Notes: generated from the letters alone by a model not told the origin. Positions 41,633 to 51,047 are shown, numbered from the stretch's first letter. The stretch is 64,000 nucleotides of DNA from Arthrobacter sp. Leaf337 (GCF_001423745.1 NZ_LMPC01000007.1:50785-114784); one strand, 5' to 3'. Numbers and translations are program-made.

Positions 41633-43036
41633 TCAGGCGCTGAGTTCAGTTTCCAGCCGTTCAAGATCGGCGACGAGGGCGGCCCGCTTGGGCGAGCGCG
41701 GCGGCAGGAGCTTCAGCGCGGCGATGCGGACGCCGACGTCGTCCTTTGCTTCCGGCAGTTCCGCGTACTTCAGCAGCGCATCAGCGCTGCCGTCGGTGAG
41801 CACCGCTTCGCGCAGCAGCGAGGATACGCGGTCCCTGAGTTCGACGATGCCCGGCGCTTCCGAGCGGGGCAGCACGGCGCCGCGGTAGATCTCCAGGGCG
41901 ATGCGGTGCGCCCCGCGCTGCAGGCAGTTGAGGACCTGGCCGGAATCCGGCATCAGGTCCATCGGCAGCCGATAGGGTCGGGACCCGGGGACGGCCTCCG
42001 GGCTGAGCTGCTGCAGGACCTTGCGCAGGCGCACCATCTCGGGGCGGAGCGTCATGGAGGTGCCCTCGCCCGGGTACAACAGGGTGCAGAGTTCCTCCGC
42101 GCTGAGACCGTCCGGATGGACGCTGAGAAGTGCCAGGATTTCGCTGTGCCGGGCCGAGAGCGCCACGGTGCGGCCCTCAATGCTGAGCAGTGCCTGGTCC
42201 CGGCCCAGGATCTGGAGGCTGTTGCGGTAGAGGCTGCCGGTACCCGCGGCGGACGCAGTGCGCCCCGCGGCAGCCGCGGACCGCCGTCGGGCAGGTGCGG
42301 CCTGGCGGGCGGCCGCCAGCTGGAGGCGCTCCACACGCAACTGGGCCTGGGCTGCCGCAACGGTGGCTTCGACCAGTGAGAGCGTATGCGGTGCCACGGC
42401 GGATTCGGTGCCGGTGATGTCCACGACCCCCAGCAGCGCGCCGGAGTCCGGGTCGTGGAACGGCACGGCCGTACAGCTCCACGGGTGGACGGAGCGCTTG
42501 TAGTGCTCGGCGCCGGAAATCTGGATGCTGCGGCCCAGCGCCAGGGCTGTGCCCGGGGCGCTGGTGCCCACGCTGGCCTCGGACCAGTCGGCGCCGGCCA
42601 CGAACATCATGCCCTCGGCCCGGCGCTGCGTCACGGCGTCGCCCTCCACCCAGAGGAGCCGGCCCACCTCATCACCCACGGCTACCAGCAGGCCGCTGTC
42701 GTGGCTGGGCAGGACCAGGAGCCTATGGATGACGGGCATGATGGTGGCCAGGGGATGCTGCCGGCGGTATTCCTCGAGCTCTTCCTGGTCCATGGCCAGC
42801 GGCGCTTCGGGGTTGTCCGGATTCGCGCGGAACTGGACTGATCGCTGCCAGGATTCCTCCACGAGGCTTCGCAGTCCGGGCACGCGAACGTTATTGGCCT
42901 GACCGGAGTTGCCGGCACTCAGCGGACCGGGTCCGGCCAGCAGTTCGTGACCAGCGAGAGCATGCCGCTGCAGCAGTGCCGCAGCGTCAACGCTGTCCGC
43001 GCTGCCAGGTACGGCCGGCTGCATTGTTTTCCTCAT
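41633..43036 (-). CDS. GAF-domain transcriptional regulator (AcoR-like sensor, no sigma-54 domain)
   Basis: 467 residues. The N-terminal block SWQRS, LLVAVGDEVGRLLWVEGD, GTSAPGTALALGRSIQISGAEHY and HPWSCTAVPFHDPDSGALLG matches the GAF-type sensor of AcoR activators. The AAA+ sigma-54 interaction domain of AcoR is missing. After an Ala/Arg-rich linker comes a different C-terminal part resembling a winged-helix DNA-binding region (LSARHSEILALLSVHPDGLS, then ELCTLLYPGEG). It sits immediately upstream of the ALDH-ADH-DUF779 genes and probably activates them in response to an alcohol or aldehyde. Start at 43036 with GGGGAG upstream. Confidence 0.82.
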   Translation of the reverse strand: MRKTMQPAVPGSADSVDAAALLQRHALAGHELLAGPGPLSAGNSGQANNVRVPGLRSLVEESWQRSVQFRANPDNPEAPLAMDQEELEEYRRQHPLATIMPVIHRLLVLPSHDSGLLVAVGDEVGRLLWVEGDAVTQRRAEGMMFVAGADWSEASVGTSAPGTALALGRSIQISGAEHYKRSVHPWSCTAVPFHDPDSGALLGVVDITGTESAVAPHTLSLVEATVAAAQAQLRVERLQLAAARQAAPARRRSAAAAGRTASAAGTGSLYRNSLQILGRDQALLSIEGRTVALSARHSEILALLSVHPDGLSAEELCTLLYPGEGTSMTLRPEMVRLRKVLQQLSPEAVPGSRPYRLPMDLMPDSGQVLNCLQRGAHRIALEIYRGAVLPRSEAPGIVELRDRVSSLLREAVLTDGSADALLKYAELPEAKDDVGVRIAALKLLPPRSPKRAALVADLERLETELSA

Positions 43037-43157
43037 TGGACTCCCCTGCCGGCACAACAGTGTGCCAGGCGTGACGGCATGCCGAAGTGGCTTGGTCCGG
43101 CCAGTCTAGTTCCCGCCCGGCGCCGCCGCCACCGGTCCGTTGGTCCACCGAAGCGGG

Positions 43158-44612
43158 TCAGTCCTCAGCGCTGCGGGAGATGCGGATCATTTCCTCGCGC
43201 GGCACAACCTTCACCCGTTCACGCACGACGCCGGTATCCGCCTGCGCCTCCGTCCATGCCTTCCCGAGGGCTGCTTCGTGCGCGTCGAGCCTGTTCCAGC
43301 CTTCCCAGGTGGTGTATTCCACGCCGCGCTCCTCAAGCAGGGCGATGATGGCGTGCGGGTCCGGGTTCTGCGCCGGCGGCAGGGTCAGCCGGTCCTCGAG
43401 CAGGCAGCCGATCGTCTCCAGGGCATCGCCCTTGGTGTGCCCGATGAGGCCGACGGGACCGCGCTTGATCCAGCCGGTGGCGTAGATCCCCGGGACGGGG
43501 TTGCCGGCAGCGTCCAGGACGCGGCCGCCCTCGTTGGGGATCACGCCTGCTTTGGCGTCGTATTCCAGTTCGTCCAGCGGCGATCCGTGGTAGCCGATGG
43601 CCCGGTAGACAGCCTGGACGGGGTAGTCGATGTACTCTCCGGTGCCTTTGACGTTGCCTGTGCCGTCCAGCTGCATCCGCTCAAACTTGATCCCCGCAAC
43701 CTTGCCGTTGCCCGCGGCGTTACCCGCGGCGTCGTAGATCTCGACCGGGCTGTGCAGGAAGTGCAGGTGGAGCCGGCGGGAGGAGGGCACTTCGGCTTCG
43801 GCGTGCTCTTCAACCAGCCAGTTGGTCATGGTGTTCACCATGGTCTTGGTCTGGTTGTTGGTGCGGATGGCTTCCTCGGAGGCTTCGTCGAACTCAAAGT
43901 CCTCGGGGTACAGCACGATGTCAACGTCCTTGGCGTGGCTCAGTTCGCGCAGCTCCAGCGGGGTGAACTTCACCTGGGCCGGGCCGCGGCGGCCGAAGAC
44001 GTGGACGTCCGTGACCGGGGAGTTCTTCAGCGTCCGGTAGACGTTGTCCGGGATTTCCGTGGACAGCAGCTCATCGGCGTGCTTCACCAGCATGCGGGCC
44101 ACGTCCAGGGCGACGTTGCCGTTGCCGATGACCGCGATTTCCTTGGCGTCCAGCGGCCAGTCACGGGACACGTCGGGGTGGCCGTCGTACCAGGAGACGA
44201 AGTCGGCGCCCCCGTAGGAGCCCTCGAGCTCGACGCCGGGAATGTTCAGGTCCGCGTCCTTGATGGCGCCAGTGGAGAAAATCACGGCGTCGTAAAAAGC
44301 GCGGAAATCATGGAGTTTCAGGTCGCGGCCATACGTCACGTTGCCGAGGAAGCGGATGTCGCCCCGGTCCAGCACCTTGTGGAGCGCGTTGACGATGCCC
44401 TTGATGCGCGGGTGGTCCGGAGCCACGCCGTAGCGGATCAGGCCGTACGGTGCAGGGTAGGCCTCGAAGAGGTCGATGCTGACTTCAAAGTCGCCGTCCT
44501 TGACCTCATTGGACTTGGTCAGGATGTCCGCAGCGTAGACGCCTGCCGGTCCGGCGCCGACGATCGCGACGCGGAGCGGACGTTTGGGGGTGGTTTCGGC
44601 CGAATTGGACAC
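43158..44612 (-). CDS. fprA: FprA-type FAD-dependent NADPH-ferredoxin reductase, copy 1
   Basis: 484 residues. FAD-binding GAGPAGVYAADIL at the N-terminus; APYGLIRYGVAPDHPRIKGIV and STGAIKDADLNIPGV; NADP-binding IGNGNVALDVARML; and the conserved C-terminal FAD segment YATGWIKRGPVGLIGHTKGDALETI. It matches mycobacterial FprA and adrenodoxin reductase in layout: it passes electrons from NADPH to ferredoxin. Start at GTG 44612 with GGAAGG seven bases upstream. A very similar protein is encoded at 57035-58498. No ferredoxin or P450 gene is adjacent. Confidence 0.91.
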   Translation of the reverse strand: MSNSAETTPKRPLRVAIVGAGPAGVYAADILTKSNEVKDGDFEVSIDLFEAYPAPYGLIRYGVAPDHPRIKGIVNALHKVLDRGDIRFLGNVTYGRDLKLHDFRAFYDAVIFSTGAIKDADLNIPGVELEGSYGGADFVSWYDGHPDVSRDWPLDAKEIAVIGNGNVALDVARMLVKHADELLSTEIPDNVYRTLKNSPVTDVHVFGRRGPAQVKFTPLELRELSHAKDVDIVLYPEDFEFDEASEEAIRTNNQTKTMVNTMTNWLVEEHAEAEVPSSRRLHLHFLHSPVEIYDAAGNAAGNGKVAGIKFERMQLDGTGNVKGTGEYIDYPVQAVYRAIGYHGSPLDELEYDAKAGVIPNEGGRVLDAAGNPVPGIYATGWIKRGPVGLIGHTKGDALETIGCLLEDRLTLPPAQNPDPHAIIALLEERGVEYTTWEGWNRLDAHEAALGKAWTEAQADTGVVRERVKVVPREEMIRISRSAED

Positions 44613-44680
44613 CGGGAGCCCTTCCAGAACTGAGAGACTGCGCCAGGTCACTTAGCGCACAATTCCCCCATTCTAAGTGG

Positions 44681-45691
44681 TCAGCCCGCTTTCCCCGGGG
44701 AGTTATTGAGGGATACGACGTCGCCCTCCTGGTACAGCAGGGCGCGCAGTTCGGATTCGGCCGAGCCCGTCCGGCGCGGGTCGATGGTCTCCCCCGCGGA
44801 AAAATGATCCAGCAGGCGCGGATCCACATAGCTTTTGCGGGCGATCGACGGCGTGTTCCCCAGCACCGCCGCGGCGTCCTGCATCGCCAGGCTGATGGCC
44901 CGCTTCTTCGCCGCCACCGTCGCCTGCGGCCCGGACCGGGCGAGACTGACCGCCGCCGCCACCGTGCCTCGAAGGGTACGGAAATCCTTGGCGGTGAAGT
45001 CCGCGCCGGTGCGTTCCTTCACGTATTCATTGATGTCAGCACTGCCCACCGGATGCCAGCTGCGCCCGTTCTTGTACGCCAGGAGCCTGGCGTTACCACC
45101 GCGGCGCTTGAGCGAACGGACCAGGGCGGCGAGGTCGGCGTCGTCGATCTCCGAGTCCCAGGTCTTGCCGCTCTTGGCGGGGAAGCTGAGCTGGAGGGCC
45201 TCCTGCTTCACTTTCACGTGCGCGCACAGCAGGGTGGCCAGGCCGTGGCTGCCGTTCTCGTTGGTGTACCGCTCGGATCCGACCCGCAGCGATCCGCTGT
45301 CCAGCATCCTGAAGGCACCCGCCAGGACCCGTTCGCGGGAGAATCCCTCGCTGCGGAGGTCCATGGTGACCAGCCTGCGTGCCCCGGGGAGGGATTCGGC
45401 GAGCTGAAGGGCCCGGTCGAACTTGAGCCGGTCCTTCTTTTCACGCCAGGCCGGGTGGTAGATGTACTGGCGGCGGCCCACCGCGTCCAGTCCGGTGGCC
45501 TGGATGTGGCCGTTGTCGTAGGGCGCAATCCACACATCGGTCCACGCCGGCGGGATGCCGATGCTCTCCAGCCGCTCCCGGACAGGCCCTGGGGGCAGCG
45601 TGGAACCGTCCAGGTCGCGGTAGGTGAAGCCGGTGCCTGCGGCCAGCCGCCGGTAGCCCCTGCCCGAGGCGTTGCTGTGGCGGAGCCTCAC
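44681..45691 (-). CDS. DNA topoisomerase IB (eukaryotic/viral type)
   Basis: 336 residues. N-terminal TGFTYRDLDGSTL and IPPAWTDVWIAPYDNGHIQATGLDAVGRRQYIYHP, catalytic-domain residues in KDFRTLRGTVAA (Arg), the Lys strand, and the active-site Tyr in ARKSYVDPRLL at about residue 288. It relaxes supercoils through a 3'-phosphotyrosine link. Bacterial topoisomerase IB is common in Arthrobacter-type actinobacteria and often carried for environmental stress. Divergent from rarD with a short gap; alone in its transcript as far as can be seen. Confidence 0.92.
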   Translation of the reverse strand: MRLRHSNASGRGYRRLAAGTGFTYRDLDGSTLPPGPVRERLESIGIPPAWTDVWIAPYDNGHIQATGLDAVGRRQYIYHPAWREKKDRLKFDRALQLAESLPGARRLVTMDLRSEGFSRERVLAGAFRMLDSGSLRVGSERYTNENGSHGLATLLCAHVKVKQEALQLSFPAKSGKTWDSEIDDADLAALVRSLKRRGGNARLLAYKNGRSWHPVGSADINEYVKERTGADFTAKDFRTLRGTVAAAVSLARSGPQATVAAKKRAISLAMQDAAAVLGNTPSIARKSYVDPRLLDHFSAGETIDPRRTGSAESELRALLYQEGDVVSLNNSPGKAG

Positions 45692-45823
45692 CGGAGCGCC
45701 CGCTCAGAATGCGCGTTCATATTGGTAAGCCTACTGAGTACCGCAAGCCCCTGGGGTGCCGTTCCCGCAGTACCGGCATTGTGTTGGCGGAATACCGCCG
45801 GCGGAGGTGGTGTTATTGATCGT

Positions 45824-46882
45824 GTGCCTACACCCGACGGAACCGCCACCCCTATTGCCATGACCGCACCGGGCAGCCCTGTTTCCGCTGCCGCGTCCCA
45901 CAGTGCTTCCGGCGGACAGTCGGCACGCCCCGGCGTCGCGCTTAAGGCCGTGGACAAGGACACGACGGCGGGTGTCCTCTTCGGGATCGGCGCGTACGGA
46001 CTCTGGGGGCTGCTGCCCCTCTACTTCTTCGTGCTGCAGCCCGCAGGTGCGGTGGAAATCGTGGCCAACCGGGTGGTGTGGTCGCTGGTGTTCTGCACGA
46101 TGCTGGTGACGGTCACCCGTTCCTGGGGCGTCCTGGCGGCAGCGTTCCGGAACCGGACCGTCCTAGGCACGTTGTCCATCGCCGCGGCCCTCATCGCCGT
46201 CAACTGGCTGACCTACACGTACGGTGTGACCACCGGCCAGGCCGTGGAGGCGTCCCTGGGCTACTTCATCAACCCCCTCGTCTCCGTCCTGCTGGGCGTG
46301 TTCGTACTCAAGGAAAAGCTGCGTCCGCTCCAGTGGGCCGCCGTCGGGATCGGGTTCATCGCCGTGGTGGTCCTGACGATTTCGTACGGGAAACTCCCGT
46401 GGATCGCGCTGACGCTGGCGGTGAGCTTCGGGCTCTATGGCTTCGTAAAGAAGCGGATCGGTCCCAAGGCGGACGCCATCACCAGCCTGACGATGGAGAC
46501 GGTGGTGCTCACTCCCCTGGCGGCCGCCACGATGATCTTCCTCGCCGTCAGCGGCACCAACACGCTCGGAACCCAGGGCTCCGCGCACTTCTGGCTCCTG
46601 GTTTCCTCGGGCGTGATCACGGCCGTGCCGCTGCTGTTCTTCGGAGCCTCTGCCCGCCGCCTGCCCATGACCACCATCGGGCTGCTGCAGTACTTCGCGC
46701 CCGTGCTCCAGTTCATCGTTGCCCTGGTGGTGTTCAAGGAGGCCATGACCCTGGACCGCTGGATCGGCTTCGGCGTGGTGTGGCTGGCTCTGCTGGTGCT
46801 GACCGTGGACATGCTGGCCGCGACGCGCCGGAACTCCGTGGCCCGGAAGCGTGCGCTGCGGGAAGCGCGAACGGGCAGATAA
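45824..46882 (+). CDS. rarD: RarD-type EamA-family transporter
   Basis: About 352 residues from GTG 45824 (GGAGGTGG lies 13 bases upstream); an ATG at 45860 would give 340 residues and lacks a ribosome site, so the start is uncertain. Ten membrane helices in two EamA repeats: GVLFGIGAYGLWGLLPLYFF at the start, VNWLTYTYGVTTGQAVEASLGYFINPL, and FFGASARRLPMTTIGLLQYFAPVLQF. Family members move small metabolites; RarD substrates are unknown. Its last six codons and stop form one arm of a palindrome. Confidence 0.87.
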   Translation: MPTPDGTATPIAMTAPGSPVSAAASHSASGGQSARPGVALKAVDKDTTAGVLFGIGAYGLWGLLPLYFFVLQPAGAVEIVANRVVWSLVFCTMLVTVTRSWGVLAAAFRNRTVLGTLSIAAALIAVNWLTYTYGVTTGQAVEASLGYFINPLVSVLLGVFVLKEKLRPLQWAAVGIGFIAVVVLTISYGKLPWIALTLAVSFGLYGFVKKRIGPKADAITSLTMETVVLTPLAAATMIFLAVSGTNTLGTQGSAHFWLLVSSGVITAVPLLFFGASARRLPMTTIGLLQYFAPVLQFIVALVVFKEAMTLDRWIGFGVVWLALLVLTVDMLAATRRNSVARKRALREARTGR

Positions 46883-46928
46883 GGCCCTGTATTCCGCTTT
46901 TTGGGGGCATTATCTGCCCGTTCGCGCT
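46864..46928. repeat. Palindrome family B copy 2, overlapping the rarD stop
   Basis: Exact 19-base arms AGCGCGAACGGGCAGATAA (46864-46882) and its complement (46910-46928) around a 27-base spacer. A further direct copy of TCTGCCCGTTCGCGCT follows at 46929-46943. The left arm is the last coding sequence of rarD. Lies between convergent rarD and the usp gene. Confidence 0.85.
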
Positions 46929-46951
46929 CTGCCCGTTCGCGCTCTAGTGGG

Positions 46952-47821
46952 TCAGGGCGCCATGGCGGTGTCCATCCGCTCGTACTCGCGCGGGATGACC
47001 ACCATGGGCACCGGCAGCGCGCGGAGCACCTTGTTGGCCGTGCTTCCAATGAACAGCTTGTTCTTCTCGGCCAGGCGCGAGGAACCCACAATCAGAATCT
47101 CGCCGTCGTCCCATTCGAGGTCGTCGATGCATTCCTCGATGGTGCGGCCGTGGGCAACTTCCACCGTGACTTTGTGCCCGTCAGGAAGACGGCGCGACGC
47201 TTCGGTGAGCACGGTGTTCGCGTGGATGTGCGCCGCGTTGACCACTTCGCCCGGGTCCCCTTCGGCGTCGAGTTCCACCAGGGAGACCATCCGCAGCGGC
47301 ACGCTCCGGCGTCCCGCCGCCCCGATGGCGACGTCGATCGCGGCTTCCGCGCCGGCGCGCTGGCCGACGGCGAGGGTCAGCCGGGTGATCGCCTCGGTCC
47401 GGCGGTAGCCGCGCGGGGCCAGCGCGACGGGCACGGGCGATGCATGCAGGAGGCCGCTGGCCACGCTGCCCACGGTGTGGCGCTTGAACAGGCCGTTGCT
47501 CGCCGCCCCAACCACAATAAGTGCGGCGTCATTGTCAACGGCGGCCTCGATCAGTCCCGCGGCGAACGAGTCCGCGTGGCGCGCATGGAACTCCACAGGG
47601 ACGTCGTCGGGGACGAGGCTGAGCCCTTCGCGCTGCGCGTCCTGCACTGCCTTCTCGTTGGCGAGGACATGGCCGCTCGCCACGTCCTGGGCAACATGCA
47701 GCCCTTTGTCCACCACAAAGACCAGATCCAGCTGCGCGCCCTGCGCCCGGGCCAATGCGGTGGCCAGGGCAACGGCATCCGCGCCGCGCTCGTTTGGTGT
47801 GTAGCCGACTACGTATCGCAT
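46952..47821 (-). CDS. Universal stress protein with two UspA domains
   Basis: 289 residues, two tandem UspA folds. Each carries the C-terminal nucleotide-binding motif G-2x-G-9x-G-S/T: VVGAASNGLFKRHTVGSVAS at about 100-120 and IVGSSRLAEKNKLFIGSTAN at about 245-265. Such tandem proteins bind ATP and act in starvation, redox or hypoxia responses in actinobacteria. The start MRYVVGYTPNERGADAV is the standard first strand. No partner gene is linked; separated from gabT by a terminator. Confidence 0.9.
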   Translation of the reverse strand: MRYVVGYTPNERGADAVALATALARAQGAQLDLVFVVDKGLHVAQDVASGHVLANEKAVQDAQREGLSLVPDDVPVEFHARHADSFAAGLIEAAVDNDAALIVVGAASNGLFKRHTVGSVASGLLHASPVPVALAPRGYRRTEAITRLTLAVGQRAGAEAAIDVAIGAAGRRSVPLRMVSLVELDAEGDPGEVVNAAHIHANTVLTEASRRLPDGHKVTVEVAHGRTIEECIDDLEWDDGEILIVGSSRLAEKNKLFIGSTANKVLRALPVPMVVIPREYERMDTAMAP

Positions 47822-47970
47822 GGGTGAAACCCCTCTTTGGGTCTGGGGCAGAATCCAGCCTCGCTCGGGGTTCCCGGGCGACGTCGGCCGGTCTGCGTTC
47901 CTGCAGTGGTACTGCTGACTCTAGCCCACACGGGCACCAATCAGGTGGGACATTCTCCAGCGGAAAACAC

Positions 47971-48003
47971 GGAGAGCCGCGGACGGTCTGTCCGCGGCTC
48001 TCC
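47971..48003. terminator. Rho-independent terminator after gabT
   Basis: Perfect 14-base stem GGAGAGCCGCGGAC/GTCCGCGGCTCTCC with a 5-base loop, located 18 bases past the gabT stop. On the minus strand it is followed by GTGTTTTCC. Confidence 0.8.
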
Positions 48004-48020
48004 GGTTGTAATGAGGGTGG

Positions 48021-49391
48021 TTAGGCGTGCGCCTTGATGGCGGCGGCCAGCACCTCGAGGCCGTCCAGCAGCAGCTCGTCGCCGATGACCAGCGGCGGCA
48101 GCAGCCGGATGACGTTGCCGTACGTGCCGCAGGTGAGGATGATGACGCCTTCCTTCAGGCAGGCGGCTGCAACGGCCTTGGTCAGCTCCGGATTCGGTTC
48201 CTTGGAGCCGGCCTGCACGAGCTCGATGGCCAGCATGGCGCCGCGTCCGCGGATGTCGCCGATCACGGATTTCTCCGAAGCGGCAAGCTCGGCCTGCAGT
48301 TCGCGGAGGCGGCCGGTGGCCAGTTCCTCGATGTGCTTGGCGCGGCCGTTGAGGTCGTATTCCTCCATGGAGCCGATGGACGCGAGGGCAGCGGCGCAGG
48401 CAACCGGGTTGCCGCCGTAGGTGCCGCCGAGGCCGCCCGGGTGGACGGCGTCGAGCAGGTCTGCCCGGCCGGTGATCGCGGAGAGCGGCATGCCGCCGGC
48501 GATGCCCTTGGCCATGGTGATGATGTCCGGGACTACACCTTCGTGGTTGACGGCGAACCATTCACCCGTGCGGCAGAAGCCGGACTGGACCTCGTCGGCA
48601 ATGAAGACGATGCCCTTTTCCTTGGCCCAGGCGGCCAGTGCCGGCAGGAAGCCGTCGGCCGGGACGATGAAGCCGCCCTCGCCCTGGATCGGTTCGATGA
48701 TGATCGCGGCCACGGACTCGCCGCCGATCTGCTTCTCGATCATGGTGATGGCGCGCTTGGCGGCCTCTGCACCGGTGATTGAGGGGTTTTCCTCGCGGAA
48801 CGGGTAGCTCATGGGCATGCGGTAGACCTCGGGCGCGAACGGGCCGAAGTTGGTCTTGTACGGCATGGCCTTGGCGGTCAAGGCCATGGTCAGGTTGGTG
48901 CGGCCGTGGTAGGCGTGGTCAAAGGCGACGACGGCGTCACGGCCGGTGGCCAGGCGGGCCACCTTGACGGCGTTTTCCACGGCTTCGGCACCGGAGTTGA
49001 ACAGTACCGTGCGCTTTTCGTGGTCGCCGGGGGTGAGCCGGTTAAGCTGCTCGGCGACGGCCACGTAGCCTTCGTACGGGGTGACCATGAAGCAGGTGTG
49101 GGTGAAGTGCTCGACGGCTTCCTTCACGGCGCCGACGACGGCGGGATCGGACGCGCCGACGCTGGTCACGGCGATGCCGGAGCCAAGGTCGACGAAGGAG
49201 TTGCCGTCGACGTCGTGGATGATCCCGCCATCGGCATCCGCGACGTAGACGGGGACGCTGGAGGCGACGCCGGCTGCCACGACAGCCTTGCGGCGTTCGG
49301 TCAGCGCGATGGACTTGGGGCCCGGGAAGTCGGCCTGGACGCGGCGTTTCTGCTCGAGACGGAAGGTGATGTCATGGGCGGTTGCAGTCAT
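48021..49391 (-). CDS. gabT: 4-aminobutyrate-2-oxoglutarate transaminase
   Basis: 456 residues, class III PLP aminotransferase. Motifs: GSGIAVTSVGASDPAVV, FNSGAEAVENAVKVAR, FDHAYHGRTNLTMALT, EPIQGEGGF, FIADEVQSGFCRTG and the PLP-binding Lys in IITMAKGIAGGMPLSA. It converts GABA plus 2-oxoglutarate to succinate semialdehyde plus glutamate. Located 58 bases downstream of an aminobutyraldehyde-type dehydrogenase gene on the same strand, consistent with putrescine/GABA breakdown. Regulation likely by the PucR protein encoded divergently upstream. Confidence 0.95.
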   Translation of the reverse strand: MTATAHDITFRLEQKRRVQADFPGPKSIALTERRKAVVAAGVASSVPVYVADADGGIIHDVDGNSFVDLGSGIAVTSVGASDPAVVGAVKEAVEHFTHTCFMVTPYEGYVAVAEQLNRLTPGDHEKRTVLFNSGAEAVENAVKVARLATGRDAVVAFDHAYHGRTNLTMALTAKAMPYKTNFGPFAPEVYRMPMSYPFREENPSITGAEAAKRAITMIEKQIGGESVAAIIIEPIQGEGGFIVPADGFLPALAAWAKEKGIVFIADEVQSGFCRTGEWFAVNHEGVVPDIITMAKGIAGGMPLSAITGRADLLDAVHPGGLGGTYGGNPVACAAALASIGSMEEYDLNGRAKHIEELATGRLRELQAELAASEKSVIGDIRGRGAMLAIELVQAGSKEPNPELTKAVAAACLKEGVIILTCGTYGNVIRLLPPLVIGDELLLDGLEVLAAAIKAHA

Positions 49392-49449
49392 GGGAATGCC
49401 TTTCTGGAAAATCGTGGAGTGAGTGAAGCGTCGGAGTTATGCGTTTTCT

Positions 49450-50889
49450 TTATGCATCCAGTGCACTCATCACGTGCTTGATGCGCGTGTAGTCCTCGAC
49501 GCCGTACATGGAAAGGTCCTTGCCGTAGCCGGACTGCTTGAAGCCGCCGTGCGGCATTTCGGCGGTCAGCAGGATGTGGGTGTTGATCCACACCGCGCCG
49601 AAATCCAGGTCGCGGCTGACGCGCATGGCGGTGCCGTGGTCGGTGGTCCAGACGCTGGACGCCAGGGCGTAGTCGACGTCGTTCGCCAGCTCCACGGCCT
49701 CGGCCTCGGAGCTGAACGTCTGGACGGTGATGACCGGTCCGAAGGTTTCCTTCTGGACGATGTCGTCGGTCTGCTTGGCGCCGGTGATGATGGTGGGTTC
49801 GAAGAAGAAGCCCTTGTCCCCTGCCCGGTGGCCGCCGGTGACAATCTTGCAGTTCGCGGGCAGGTGCTCCACAACCGACGTCACGGCGTTGAAGTGGTTC
49901 ACGTTGTTGAGCGGGCCGAAGTAGTTGTCTTCGTCGTTCTGCGAGCCGGTGTGAAGGGTCTTGGTGTGTTCCACCATGGCTGCCACGACGTCGTCGTGAA
50001 CGGAGTCTTCCACCAGGACGCGGGTGATGGCGGTGCAGTCCTGGCCGGCGTTGAAGAAGGCGAACTCGGCGATGGCCGCGGCGCTCTTCTTGATGTCGGC
50101 GTCCTTGAAGACGATGGCCGGGGCCTTGCCGCCGAGCTCCAGGTGCGCGCGCTTGAGTCCCTTGGCAGCACCGGAGGCCACGGCGATGCCGGCCCGGACG
50201 GAGCCGGTGATGGAGACAAGGCCGGGGACCTTGTGCTCCACCATCATGGCGCCGGTTTCACCGGTGCCAAGCACCACGTTGAGGACGCCGGCCGGGAAGA
50301 TCTCCCCGGCAAGGCGGGCGAGGACCAGGGTGGACTCGGGGGTGGTGTCCGAGGGCTTGAGCACCACGGTATTCCCGGCGGCGAGCGCGGGGCCGATCTT
50401 CCAGATGGCCATCAGGAACGGGTAGTTCCAGGGGGCCACCTGGGCCACGACGCCGATGGGTTCACGGCGCACGTAGGAGGTGTGGCCTTCGAAGTACTCG
50501 CCGGCTGACTTGCCTTCGAGGATGCGGGCGGCGCCGGCGAAGAAGCGCAGCTGGTCGGCGCCGGCGGCGACTTCCTCCGACGCGATCAGCGAACGCACCT
50601 GGCCGGTGTTGCGGTGCTGGGCTTCGACGAGTTCATCGCTGTTGGCCTCGACGGCGTCGGCAAGCTTGAGGAGCATCAGCTGCCGCTGGGCCGGGGTGAC
50701 GTGCTTCCAGGTCTTGAAGGCATCCTTGGCAGCCGTCATGGCGGCGTCGACGTCGGCCTGCACGGAGATGGGCGATTTCGCCACCACCTCACCGTTGGTG
50801 GGATTCACGATGTCCAGCAGACCGGTGCCGGCGGGCGTGACGAATTCGCCGTTGATGAAGTTCTGCAAGGTTTGGACCACGGTGTTCAA
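49450..50889 (-). CDS. Gamma-aminobutyraldehyde / aldehyde dehydrogenase
   Basis: 479 residues. Full aldehyde dehydrogenase: APWNYPFLMAIWKIGPALAAGN, KPSDTTPESTLVLA, VSITGSVRAG, catalytic Glu in AHLELGGKAPAIVF and catalytic Cys in FFNAGQDCTAITRVLV. The NAGQDCTAxxR context and the C-terminal HGGFKQSGYGKDLSMYGVEDY match gamma-aminobutyraldehyde dehydrogenase (Prr/PatD). Substrate would be 4-aminobutanal from putrescine, giving GABA for gabT. Succinate-semialdehyde or betaine-aldehyde use cannot be ruled out. First gene of the unit. Confidence 0.9.
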   Translation of the reverse strand: MNTVVQTLQNFINGEFVTPAGTGLLDIVNPTNGEVVAKSPISVQADVDAAMTAAKDAFKTWKHVTPAQRQLMLLKLADAVEANSDELVEAQHRNTGQVRSLIASEEVAAGADQLRFFAGAARILEGKSAGEYFEGHTSYVRREPIGVVAQVAPWNYPFLMAIWKIGPALAAGNTVVLKPSDTTPESTLVLARLAGEIFPAGVLNVVLGTGETGAMMVEHKVPGLVSITGSVRAGIAVASGAAKGLKRAHLELGGKAPAIVFKDADIKKSAAAIAEFAFFNAGQDCTAITRVLVEDSVHDDVVAAMVEHTKTLHTGSQNDEDNYFGPLNNVNHFNAVTSVVEHLPANCKIVTGGHRAGDKGFFFEPTIITGAKQTDDIVQKETFGPVITVQTFSSEAEAVELANDVDYALASSVWTTDHGTAMRVSRDLDFGAVWINTHILLTAEMPHGGFKQSGYGKDLSMYGVEDYTRIKHVMSALDA

Positions 50890-51047
50890 CCTCTTTCATG
50901 CTGGTTTCTGTAACCGGTTCTGCGACCGGCCCAGTGTTGCGACTGCTCATGAGCCTATGCCAGGGCCGGTACGCAGGGAATAGCCACCTGCACACCATCC
51001 CCGGAATCCTTTAGTGCGGTTGCCCAGCGCGCAGCTATCCTGAATCC

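Noticed and set aside
44804..45823. N-terminal extension of rarD antisense to topoisomerase IB
   Set aside because: The frame is open by composition only; the transporter domain starts near codon 30 after 45824 and the opposite strand holds intact topoisomerase IB.
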